Shown one piece after another: positions 34,261 to 44,624 of a stretch of DNA of 64,000 bases (the stretch's first letter is position 1; each line of letters begins with the position of its first letter). The translations under genes were made by a program, and so were the position numbers. The notes under the pieces were generated by a model. It was not told where the DNA came from. It did no database searches and was given only the letters and a program-made list of their open reading frames with translations. Origin of the DNA: Chelydra serpentina (taxonomy: Eukaryota > Chordata > Testudines > Chelydridae); contig JBAIAC010000035.1 of NCBI GenBank assembly GCA_037349315.1, forward strand, positions 8,632,501 to 8,696,500, in the 5' to 3' direction.

Positions 34261-34989
34261 CTTCTCCTTGGTAGGAAACATTGTAAGTATTGCTGTTGAG
34301 GTTCTCTGTCTCTATTGGGTCACTTTGTTTCATTGTCTTATCCTCCCATCACAACTTTGTATTTCCTCTGGCATTAGGTCTTCAGTATTTCTTTTTCTTC
34401 TCCCTGCAATACAGACAGGCAGCAGATATATCAATCGACCACTCATTTGACAATCAGGCAGTCTCAGCTATTGGGTTTTTTTGGGAGAGGGGTTTAAATC
34501 TATTTTCCACCTAACTTCATATTACAGAAGCAGCTTTGAATAAAAAGCTATATACTTGGAGTAGCAAATACATGAAATATAGACTGCAAATGCCTTTGCT
34601 GACTGTTAGTGGGATATAATTGGACTTATTTTTAAACAAGTGCTGAGACCTGGCAGCCTATTACTCACGGCTGATTTCCCACCAGTGCTCATGTTTTCAT
34701 TTGTTTTTGCAATCTCAACATTAAGCAAAGACATTTTAAAAGAAATTGGCATCACACGAGGTGTTCCAAGACATTTAAAAGGTCCTCGCGGTTATTGTTT
34801 TGGTGGTCTCTCATGGTTTCCATCCATTACCTTTGAGTAAACCTAAGTTTTGACATTTTAAAGTCAAAGCTGTAAGACTTGCAGCCAGTGACTTCAAGCG
34901 GAGATTAATTTAGCACAGCGTCTGCGAGCTCAGGCCAGGGAAGGTTCCTTTCTGTTCAGCCTGGTAAAGCAGCTGCTTATGGCCTCTTG
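34261..34989. other. Unique non-coding DNA
   Basis: No feature recognised. Confidence 0.5.
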
Positions 34990-35352
34990 GGGTATGTCTA
35001 CACTACACACTAAGCCTGGGTCTGTGGGACCTGAGCTTGTGGACTGTGCTTCTGAGACCGCGCTTGAGCATCCACACTGCGTTGTGTACCTGGGTTTACA
35101 GCTACCGAACCCGGGTGTCACAGCTGTGCTAACATGTCCATATTGCACTACTTGGTCCTTCTGACCTGGATCTGTGGCTTGGCGTGAATCCGTACTGCAG
35201 AACGATGGGGATTTGACCCGAGTCACCGTGGGACCTGAGTCAAAGTGGCCTGCCCAGCAGGGCTCCCTGAGTCAGATTGATTTGTGTGTGTACGGAAGGG
35301 GGGCTTGCGCTCAAACCTAAGCCATGGCTTAGTGTGCACTGTAGGCATACCC
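34990..35352. mobile_element. Fold-back DNA element (GGGTATGTCTACACTACAC ends)
   Basis: The left end GGGTATGTCTACACTACAC with CACTAAGCC is mirrored at the right by an inverted GGGTATGCCTACAGTGCAC with CACTAAGCC. The interior has the paired motifs GACCTGAG and CAAGCTCAG or AACCCGGGTG. The ends resemble those of the Harbinger MITEs at 7.5 and 39.0 kb, but no TTA pair is seen. Confidence 0.7.
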
Positions 35353-36499
35353 TAGGAGGTCCTAGTCCATGTCCCAGAAGTAGCAATATATAGGATGGAG
35401 GGTGTGGGGAAGGGGCAGACTCCTTCAGCTACATCTGCTCTAGTATCTGTGTGAGAGTGTAGAGTGTGTGTGTGTGTGTAGAACTTTTTCCATCTGAGGA
35501 CACTTTAGCACAGATCCTACAAGCATGGTTATAGAGTTTGCCTTGTGGTTTAGCAGGTAGATTTATTGCCTATAGTCCATGAAAATTCAAATATAAGTCT
35601 AACCTCCAGATGTGCCACTGCCTTAGCTAATCTGATAATGTCTTCAGTCTACTCATAAATCCAAAGAACAGGGAGAAACGAATGCTATGGTCACTTCTGG
35701 TGAACACCGGCTGTCCTGAGTTTGGGGGCGGGGTGTATGAAACCCATTGCAGCAATGCTAGGGAAGTCGAGCGAAGTATTTCTGTGAGATGGGGTGAAAA
35801 TTAGGGGTGGGGCTTATCATAGGTTCAAAGGTGTCTGGGACCATTTACTTACTATGGAAGTTTTCCTGAATAAGGATGGACTAAAAATGTAAAGCCAGAT
35901 AGAGCCTCTAAATTGGTATAACCATGTAGGTGCCAGGAAACATGGCTTAATGCTCCTTTTACAGCTAAGTTTGCTATAAACTAGCAAATATGTGGACTCT
36001 CTATTTTAGGAATGGTTGATTTAATGTGAACGTTTTACTGCAGCTTGTACATTCACCAGAAGGAAACACATCAACATATTCTTGATGTGCTATGGAATAT
36101 GCAATAAGTAATAAAAAAGGGAAAGATATGAAAGTCCAAAACAGAAAGGAACAAGGGTAAAATCCATATTTACATAGTTTGACCTTCAAGAATTGTATGA
36201 AGAGAAATCCAAGGCCATTACTACTTGTACCACGGCTTGTTTTACGGATAATAAAAATGATGTATTTTGGACATAATGCACTGGTTTCATACTCCTTTGC
36301 CTTCTCCTTTTGCATACCAATCTTCAGTCACACAGCTTATTTGCAACTGTAACTGCTGCTGTGGGCTTCAATATAACCATGGAGGCAAATTAATACTGCA
36401 GCAGGCATGCCCTCTTCTGTCTGAGAACCAGGTTCCCTAATGGTATTATGCAGTTGTTTGAATTAGGGGAAGTTTAATCTCACCTTCCCAATTTGGGGG

Positions 36500-36526
36500 T
36501 GTGTGTGTGTGTGTGTGTGTGTGTGT
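36500..36526. repeat. (GT)13 microsatellite
   Basis: A pure dinucleotide run. Confidence 0.9.
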
Positions 36527-37129
36527 TAAGTAAAGCATACAGCGTGGCCATTTACTATGACATAACCCAATTTCTGAACTTTAAGGTACATCTGAACCAT
36601 GTTTCAATTCAATGGCCCTGGAAATCAATGCATTTCAGGCTGAACCTGGTTAGTTGTTTCAAACAGGAGTGTAGTTCACCATCAGAAACCACTGCCACCA
36701 AGCGTCGTGATAAAGTTTTGCGCTATTGAAGTTGCCGCGCTCTGCCATAGTGATGAGCTTTTTGTTTGAAATTACATGTGATGGTCAAGAGACCAATAGA
36801 AAGAAGCTGTGCTGAATTGCCGGCTTTGGAAACGAGCAAGAATCTTGTATCTCCCCCTCTGCTGTCTCACTGCTAAGATTAAGTTTTAAATTGTTCCAAT
36901 TTTTTTGACCTCGTAATTTATAAATCCATGGCTAGATTGCTCCTCACCCTGTGGCACGGAGATATAAGGGGGAGTAAGACTCTTCCTTCACACCTCTGCT
37001 GGAGCAACCTAGCCTTTGGGTCTAGGTGCACAAGGGTAAGCAGGGTCTGTATGCCTTGCAGGGAGAGAGAAATGTGTGTGGGGCCTGTCTGCTATGGGCT
37101 GCTCTATGGGACACAGGACTGCCTGGAAT

Positions 37130-37151
37130 ATCTCTCTCTCTCTCTCTCTCT
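37130..37151. repeat. (TC)11 microsatellite
   Basis: A pure dinucleotide run. It explains the serine-leucine ends of the frames that cross it. Confidence 0.88.
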
Positions 37152-38865
37152 GTAGCAGCCCACCCTTGACATGCCCTTCCTCTGCCTGGCACGCGCCGTA
37201 CATCGGCGCTTGCAAGGGAGCCCTTCAGAGGGCAGTCTAATGGCTGCCTTCACAGCACTGGCACCAGAGGAACCCTCTCCTGACTGATTTTGGAGGGGTT
37301 TAGTGCCTTATGTCATTCTGGCCCCTTTACATGTTTGCATCATGAAGTTTATTCTTTGGGACAGTGTGAAGAGAGAGCAGGTGATATGGACACTGGTATG
37401 TTAATTAGTTACTGTAATGAATTCCATCTGCATCCAGCATGTTCTTTTGATGTGATTTTTACAGTATATTTTATTTTTGGCTTATTTCATTTATATTCTC
37501 ACATGTCACCTCTTCTGCACCCATCTCATTTTTGTGCATGCATTTCCTTTGGGAGTGTTTCTTGCAGCTGCAGCTATAGCTGTGAATGAAGACCAGATTG
37601 AATGTGGCTACTTTCCTGTGTCTGCAGCTGTGGGTGAGGTTGGATAGGGATGCTGTTACTGCAATTGCCAAGTTCAGAGTGGCTTTTGTTTATTTGGCTC
37701 AAAGAAGTGCTACTTCCATTTTCACTTTTCTGCTTAGGTGACAGGAAGGTTGACATTAAGTGAGGAATAGAGGCAATGACAATGGTGGAGAGGCTGACAT
37801 TTTGAGAGATGAGAGCGGTAACTCTTTGGTCAAAGGAGGTCAACATTTTCAAAAGTGGCCTTAGGAGTAGAAAGTAGTAAACACATATATTTGTCACCAA
37901 AATCAGCAGCAGGGACTGACTATTCAAAGAGAGCAGAGCTGCTGAGTAAGAAGTTGCCATTTTACAATATATTTTTTTCAATTAGAACCTCACCTTTAAG
38001 TTTAAGTTTAAACACGATGTCTAAGATGGAACCATTGGCATTTGCGTTGAGAGTTCTTCATGTATCATATTGACAGTGTCTTTCTTACATTCACCAAACT
38101 GTCATCTCAGTATACAAGTGAAACATCACCTGGACATTTTTTTGTGTAAAAATTACACTGAAATGCTACAGGGCAAAATCTGCAGTCCATTAATGTCTGA
38201 GGAAACTGCTTTGGAAGCCATCGTTAAAGAGCACAAGCTGAATGCCAATGTTTTATAAATACCTGATACAGGGCCCTGAAAGCAATGTCATTAATACAAT
38301 ATTGATATCCCTCCTTCTTTCTTCCCTGCTAGCATGCTTCTGCTTCTTGGAGCTTACACTGTCAACCAGAACGAGAAACTTGAACTTGTCCAGCTCAGTA
38401 AGGGAAGAGTTAGACAGGTGGTGTGGTGTGATGGGAGAGCAATGGGATTTGTGTGCAGGAGACTTAAGTGTCTGAAATGGAATAGATGTCTTTGCAGTGC
38501 TCCTCTATCTTGGCAGCTTGCCAATACAGCCAAGGGTAAGTGAAAAGTTTCAGTAACTAAAGAGCAAGTCGATGAAGAAGAGGGAGGAAGGAGCAGGAAG
38601 GGCACAGCTGGATAGATCCAGGCAGTGACTAATTGCTGCTGGCTGGTCAGGGGGTGGAAGGAATGATTTAAAATAAAATCATAAAATATATACCAGAGGT
38701 TGTGTTGTGTATATGCCACAGACCGGCTTTTCTGTGACCTCTTCACTGTTTGTTTGCTTTTGTTTTACTCATTTACATACCTCACACCAGTAGGCTGCTT
38801 TGTAATTTTCCTGGCAGTTGTCTGGCAGCATTAAAAACCAAGCAGTAACATCACAAAGATGGAGA

Positions 38866-39006
38866 CAGGGCCGGCTCCAACTTTGTGGCCGCCCCAAGCA
38901 AAAAAAAAAAAAAATGGCCACCACCCCAGAGTCCCCTGACTGCCGCCCCTTACATGACGCCACTTCAGGCACTTGCTTTGCTGTCTGGTGCCTGGAGCTG
39001 GCCCTG
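38866..39006. mobile_element. hAT-type MITE of the CAGGGCCGGCTCC family, copy 1
   Basis: A 141-bp element with ends CAGGGCCGGCTCCAAC and, inverted, CAGGGCCAGCTCCAGG, flanked by a perfect 8-bp duplication GATGGAGA (38858-38865 and 39007-39014). Inside lie an A14 run followed by ATGGCCACC, and GACTGCCGCCCC. It is the shortest of five family members in the window. Confidence 0.9.
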
Positions 39007-39034
39007 GATGGAGATAGTTAGAAATTAAGACTTA

Positions 39035-39329
39035 GGGTATGTCTATACTACCCGCCTGATTCGGCGGGTAGCAATCGATCTTCTGGGATCGATTTATCGT
39101 GTCTCGTCTAGACGCAATAAATCGATCCCGGAAGCGCTCGCCGTCGACACCGGTATTCCTGCTCCACGCGAGGAGTACGCGGAGTCGACAGGGGAGCCTG
39201 CCTGCTGCGTCTGGACCCGCGGTAAGTGCTGTTTAGTTCAAACTAAGATACTTCGACTTCAGCTACGTTATTCATGTAGCTGAAGTTGCGTATCTTAGTT
39301 CGACCCGGGGGGTTAGTGTGGACCAGCCC
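39035..39329. mobile_element. PIF/Harbinger-type MITE, copy 2
   Basis: A 295-bp element between TTA duplications (39032-39034 and 39330-39332), closely similar to 7488-7788. It has the same CCGCCTGATTCGGCGGG start and the same hairpin, here with two mismatches (GTGTCT opposite AGACGCA). It also has the second hairpin CTTCAGCTACGTTATTCATG. Confidence 0.9.
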
Positions 39330-39332
39330 TTA

Positions 39333-39671
39333 GTGGCTCAAGTTCTGCAAGGTCTGACACTTGGGGTGCTGTGGGTGCCCGGGGAGTGTAAGTCAGTGCA
39401 GAATTTGGTCCTCCTGTCTCTCTAGACATGGTTTTGACAGGAGGCAACGTTTCTCGATATTCATTTCAGGTTGGTTCAGGGGGTGCTAATCTGTGAAGAA
39501 GTAAGCGTGTTTGCTTCAAACTCCGTTTCTTTAGTTGATATCTTCAAAATAAGAAAAAAAATATAAAGTTGAGATCAATTCTGTTATTTACAGCCATGTG
39601 AATCTGACATAGCTCCACTGAATTCAATGGTCTTACTCTGACTGTACATCAGTGTAACTGCTGGAGAAAGG
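39333..39671. other. Non-coding DNA with a palindromic relic
   Basis: A decayed palindromic repeat is seen at about 39595-39660 (CATAGCTCCACTGAATTCAA, TGGTC). No other feature. Confidence 0.45.
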
Positions 39672-39722
39672 ATACTGGGCAAGATGCACCCAGCATGGCA
39701 GCTGTTACGTTCTTATGTTCTA
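39672..39722 (+). repeat. Dispersed LINE-like repeat end, copy 2
   Basis: ATACTGGGCAAGATGCACCC, AGCATGGCAG and TTCTTATGTTCT match the terminal part of the family also seen at 21023 and 54830. Confidence 0.6.
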
Positions 39723-41576
39723 AAAACAAATTCTGTACATAAAGATGATGGCTAGGAAAGATCGTACAAAAAAGAAGTGGGATTGATTTTATTAAACAAT
39801 ATATTAGTGTTTGTCTGGTTTGCTATGATAAACTTTTATCCAAAAAAACGCCTACAAAACTATAGGACGAACAACAAACCTTTCAAGGCATCTTAAAATT
39901 AAATGAAATGTTCCTTTGCTCAAATTAAAGGTAATGCATTTTAGAATTATTCCTTCTTTTCTTGCCAGTGATAGCGCTGATCAATTTTCTTTGTCTTCCC
40001 CTGCAGAAGTAATCTCTGAGTCATCTTGAGCCATCAGTTGATCAAAGTATATTTCAAATTGGCTGTTTCGAGCACTCTGACTTCTCATCTTAATGCACAG
40101 GGGTGGAGGAGTGTGAGTAATTGCTTACGTGTTGGTTAAGATCTGCGTATTCATTTCATTACATACAGTAGGAAAAAGTAAAGGAAAAACTGTTTTCTAA
40201 AGATGTTTATGTGGGGTGGTTTGGGCTATTCTGTTTTTACATACTGACTTCGGGCAGGGTGTTGCATTCAGATGTCTGCCAGAAAAACTCAACTGGAAGA
40301 GTGTGTAGTAGAAGTTTGATTCCTCAATTCTGGCAACCCCCACAACTCTAGGAGAGGCTACTTTGCAGGACCTGCACAACAGGAAGCACAGCGGGGTGTT
40401 CCAGGGTGGAGCCAGTAGATGAGAGGGTGTGGGACACTTTTTTGTATATTCATCTGACCAGATCTGCCAATGGAAACTTTGCATTCCCCTGGGAAGACAC
40501 CTACTCTGGGGGGCAATATTCGCTGGCCAGGCTGCCGGCTGCACAGTGCTGCTGCCCTTGCCTGAGGCCCAAGGGAACAGAGTTACTCTGTAATCTCAGA
40601 GTAATTGTGTAAATCAGTGTAACCAAAGATCAAATTCAGCCTCGTGGACTTGTTAAATCTCTTACGAATGAGGATCAGTGCACATTGCTCAGTGTCTACG
40701 TTCCTGTAGGGGAAACCATGACAGTAAGATAAAAGTAATCTCATGAGGAGAGGATTTTAAAGAATCACTTTGTACCATATAACTCTATCCTTTGCTGCCG
40801 CATGCAATATAATTCCCCTTTCATAAAAGGGTGGTTGAAATTAAGGGATTGTGGAAAGAATCTATTTGTATGAGGTTATACAATTTGTAATTCTCAGTCT
40901 GAGTCCAAAGTCTGAATCTGATTCTCGCCCCGTCACCCCGCCAGTGCTTATCTTGTGATGTATTTATTTTTAAGGCACTTTGGGGGAAATACTTGTTTTC
41001 CAAACCTGGGAACAAATTGTGTGCACGTGCGTGTGTGAAGAGGGTGGAGGTGAAAGTGCAGGACATTCACGTGAGCACACACAGTATCACTCTTAAACCC
41101 CTGCACAGAGACCGGCTGCAATCTCAATAGAAGACTCCAGCCACTGCTCTCTGAGCACCCCCCATGGATGTGAGGTGTTTAAAAGAGGACAGGGAGGAAG
41201 GTGGAGACCTGGCCATGGTTCTGTCTCCCCCACACCTAGCCAGGCCAGGAGGGTCTGGGAGCAGAGCAGCAGGGGTTCCATTGTGTTCTATCTGTCCGAG
41301 AGCCCCTTGGCGTAATTCTGGTTGAGTCAGTGTTACTTCTGGGTACCCCAGCTACCACACAGCTCTGCAACACCCCTTCAAACACGCCTTTTGGCAAAAT
41401 CCAGCCCATATCTCACTCCCAAGTGAAACAAAAGTCTTGTTTCAACATGATCACGTTTTGACACCCAGGTTTTCTGTTCAGGTTTCTGTTTCATGCCCCA
41501 CTGGTAGTGGAAAGGAACCAGTGAACGGCAGGGAAGCAAAGGTTAAAAAGCCACCCAGTTTTCCTGGTGGGATCAG
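39723..41576. other. Unique non-coding DNA
   Basis: No gene or repeat recognised, apart from a possible palindromic relic near 40577-40660. Confidence 0.5.
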
Positions 41577-41966
41577 AACTAGAGATGTGTGAATAACATT
41601 TTTTTCTCCCTTTGACATTTCTGGAAAAAAAAATCATTTTGGGTCAAATTGAAACTTGCATTTTTTTTTGAAATGTTCAGCAAATTGAAAAGTTGAAAAA
41701 CAATTCACTTAGGATCCAACTCAATGTATTGTTCCAGTTTTGAGCATTTTAACATGGTTTTGAATTTTTTTCAAATAAAATTAAAGGAAATTCTAAATGA
41801 AAAGTTGTTTTGAACCAAAAACTAGAAATATTTTGTGGGTTGTGGAATATTTTTCCAAACAAACCATTTGGCAAAACTAATAACATTTGTGAAACAGTGT
41901 TGCCAAATGTGCATTTTTCACTGGAAAAAAAAAACTTTGTTGAAACATTTTGCTCAGTTCCAATCA
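41577..41966. mobile_element. AT-rich fold-back element
   Basis: The left end GAACTAGAGATGTGTGAA and the right end inverted, GGAACTGAGCAAAATGTTTC, are weak inverted repeats. The interior is rich in GAAACTTGCATTTTTT and TTTTCAAAT runs like the elements at 17.8 and 24.0 kb. Confidence 0.5.
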
Positions 41967-42502
41967 GAATCCACTCAAAGCTGTACTCTTGGTGTGTGAT
42001 ATCAGCAGGAAACCAGGATGGAACTGTTCACTGTGATTTCTCATATCAGCTTCTCCATTATTCTGAATGTGCTGTACAGCTTATTGGCACAGGAGAAGTT
42101 TGTTTCCACTATAATTGCGCAAATGGAGTAATTTTCTCACCAATCATTGGCATCATTGACCAGTGTCAGGCATGTAACTCTCTCCCAATTTAGCTAAACA
42201 TCCTCTCAGATCTGGCTTCCACCCACACTGCTACAGACAGAGTATGGATGGATGGATTTTATATAAATGTAAAAGTACTAAGCAGTAAATGAATCACTAA
42301 ACCGTAAACAGCTCTGTGGTATCTTTTAATCAGAAGAGCTATCAATGGCCTAAAAATACTGATTCTGTTTCCAAAGCAGAATAGGGGTTTGCATAGTTTG
42401 GGATCATTATGAAATTCACAAAATTCCATTTTAAAAAAAATATCCTACCCTAATTGAGACAGATGTAGGAAGTTTCTACATCTTCCCTCCTGTCTCCGGC
42501 AT
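41967..42502. other. Unique non-coding DNA
   Basis: No feature recognised. Confidence 0.5.
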
Positions 42503-42750
42503 TGTCTTCATTAGGGAGAAAAAAGTGTTCTTAACTCAATTTAATTAACACAAGGTGAAATCCTAGTGAAGACAAAGCAGTTTGTAATTTTGAATGAATT
42601 AGCAGGTCAAGATAAACTCTTGTCTTTAACTCGACCTGTTGACTTGTGTGAAAACTATAAACTGCTTTGTCTTCACTAGGATTTTACCACATATTAGCTA
42701 ACTTGAGTTAAAAATACACCTTTTTTTCTTAGTGAAGAGACACCCTGAGT
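42503..42750. mobile_element. Near-palindromic fold-back MITE
   Basis: Two arms of about 85 bp are inverted copies of each other. The inner 26 bp are a perfect match (42558-42583 against 42659-42684, starting AAATCCTAGTGAAGACAAAG). Outward, TTAACTCAA, the AGAAAAAA run and GTCTTCA/TCTTCAC pair as well. The loop (42584-42658) contains a smaller pair, CAGGTCAAG and CGACCTG. No coding capacity. The target duplication is not clear. Confidence 0.8.
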
Positions 42751-42844
42751 GACATGGGCTGAAATCCTCTCCCAGGTAACAAACTATTGATCTGCTACAG
42801 ACAGAGCATTTCCGGTTCAGATTATTACAGTTGTGTGTTTGGCT

Positions 42845-43665
42845 CAGGGGCGGCTCTAGGCCCCAGGAAACCAAGCACATGCTTGGGGCAGCACATTTTC
42901 AGGGGCAGCATTCCGGCCATCCTTTTTTTTTTTTTTTTTTTTTTTTTAAACTTGGGGCGGCAAAAGGACTGGGTAAGGACTGGGACACTCGGGCTGGGGG
43001 CCGCCCCGCAGGGCACACGGAGCTGCCTGCAGGTGCCACAGAGTGGCCACCCCCCCAGCACCACAGCCGGGGTTGGGTGAAGCGCCCGAGCCACTCGGGG
43101 GCTGCAGCAGGGTGGCCAAGAGCAGCAGCGGGGCCATAGAGGGGACTGGTGCCCGGGGTGCTGCTGTGTGGGGCCTGCGTCCCACTCTCCAGGCCTCCGC
43201 TCCCTCTGGGGCGCTCCTGCCCTGGCTCCTCAGCCCCCTGCCGGGGTGGTGCCCCCGGCTCTGCCCTCCCGGGTCCCAGCCAGTCCTGGAGGCGGGAGCC
43301 CCGGCTGGAGGGACCCTGGGCTGAGGCGCGGCCCGGGAGCCCCGCTGCTTACCCCGACCTTGACAGCATCGGACAGGCTGGAGGTGAGGGGGGAGCAGGC
43401 AGAGTCAGCACTGGTTGGGGGGAGACTAGGGCTGGGGCGACAGGGGGTGCGGGGAGGGGAGAGAGAGCCCAGGGCTGGAGTGGCGGCGGGGGGAGAGCCC
43501 AGCGCTGGGGTGGAAGGGAGTGTGGGTGAGGGAGGGCACTGGTGGGTGGGGGGTGAGAGCCCAGGGCTGGGGTGGCAAGGGGCGTGGGGGGAGCCCAGAG
43601 GTGGGATGGGGGGCAGCCAAAATTTTTTTTTGCTTGGGGCGGCAAAAAACCTAGATCCGGCCCTG
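42845..43665. mobile_element. hAT-type element of the CAGGGCCGGCTCC family, 821 bp, GC-rich
   Basis: The ends CAGGGGCGGCTCTAGG and, inverted, CAGGGCCGGATCTAGG are flanked by a perfect 8-bp duplication GTTTGGCT (42837-42844 and 43666-43673). Near each end lies TTGGGGCGGCA with a T run (T25 at 42923-42947, T10 at 43622-43631). The centre (about 42960-43620) is very GC-rich. It holds about four imperfect copies of a unit around AGAGCCCAGGGCTGGGGTGG (43450-43610). It is non-autonomous: the frames of up to 191 codons are Gly/Pro/Arg-rich low-complexity translations on both strands. Confidence 0.9.
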
Positions 43666-43673
43666 GTTTGGCT

Positions 43674-44318
43674 CGATGTGGAAGCATCTTTCACAGGCTA
43701 CCATGAGGTAAAACGCCCAATAGTCTCCACTGGTCAATGTTGAGCTAGTGATTCGCAGGCTGCGTAGAGACTAGGTAAGCACTAATATGCTTTGGGTGTC
43801 TGGTAAGCATTGGGGTACTGCCTTCCTTTGTTTTGTTTATTTCTGAATGTGTGTTTTTCATCTGTGGCAATTGGAAACAGTAGATTTGTGTGAAGCTTTA
43901 TTACAAATTCAGAACCACATGAAGCTGCCCTGCTTCCGGGTTTCCTTCATAACTCCAAAACTCAGCCTAGATACCTGAAAGGTTCTACAATATGGGCTGA
44001 GTTTTGGGGTTTTACTTTATCCCCAGATCCTGCCTCCAATACAGCTCAAGATCTTGGAAGGCTTCTGGAGGGTAACCTGGTGATCTTTAGGGAACAGGTT
44101 TCTCTCTGTCCGCCGCCAGCCATCTCCAGAGAACTGCTTGGATAGACGGATGCTTTTAAAACAGCAAGATGGTCCTGTCCCATCTTGCAGGACGAGGAAC
44201 CAGCTGCCACTACAGCAACCAGTTTCTTGGGACTGGCAGCTGAGACTCACCTGGCATGACCGCCTTTTATAAAGTAGGATGGAGGTGGGGCAAGACCTGT
44301 GAGTTTCCCAGCGTCTGT
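43674..44318. other. Unique non-coding DNA
   Basis: No feature recognised. Confidence 0.5.
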
Positions 44319-44326
44319 GCAAAGTC

Positions 44327-44616
44327 CAGGGGCGTCTCTACATTTTGTGCGGCCCCACGCACGGCAGTCAGGCAGCCGTCGGCGGTGTTTCTGCGGGAGG
44401 TCACCGGTCCCGCGGATTCGGCGGCATTCCTGCGGGTGCTCCGCCGTTCCCGTGCTGTCGGCGTTCCCGCTGCCGAATCCGTGGGACCGGCGGACCTCCC
44501 GCAGAAACGCCACCGAAGGCTGCCTGAATGCCGCCCTCGCAGCTACCGTCCGGCTGCCCCCTGCGGCTTGCTGCCCCAGGCACGCGCTTGCTGCATGGCG
44601 TCTGGAGCCGGCCCTG
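44327..44616. mobile_element. hAT-type MITE of the CAGGGCCGGCTCC family, copy 3
   Basis: A 290-bp element with ends CAGGGGCGTCTCTACATT and, inverted, CAGGGCCGGCTCCAGACG, flanked by a perfect 8-bp duplication GCAAAGTC (44319-44326 and 44617-44624). Inside, GTTTCTGCGGGAGGTC at 44380 is mirrored by GACCTCCCGCAGAAACG... at about 44493, with CCGCGGATTCGGCGGCA and TGCCGAATCCGTGG paired within. It therefore forms a GC-rich inner hairpin. Frames of up to 142 codons are artefacts. Confidence 0.9.
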
Positions 44617-44624
44617 GCAAAGTC

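Larger units (their letters stand above)
35353..38857. other. Unique non-coding DNA with simple repeats
   Basis: TG runs are at 35462-35480 and 36500-36526, and a TC run at about 37130-37151. No gene or repeat family recognised. The open frames of up to 135 codons show no domain. Confidence 0.5.

Noticed and set aside
33777..34450. Frames of 83 to 109 codons around 34 kb
   Set aside because: They lie in or across the arms of a hAT MITE. Similar peptides appear on both strands because the arms are inverted repeats.
37574..37981. 135-codon minus-strand frame
   Set aside because: Composition is Ser/Leu-rich and follows AT/CT-rich DNA. No domain recognised.
42946..43743. Overlapping GC-rich open frames of up to 191 codons
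   Set aside because: They lie inside a hAT element bounded by a perfect 8-bp duplication, occur on both strands in several frames, and are dominated by Gly, Pro, Arg and Ala from imperfect tandem units.
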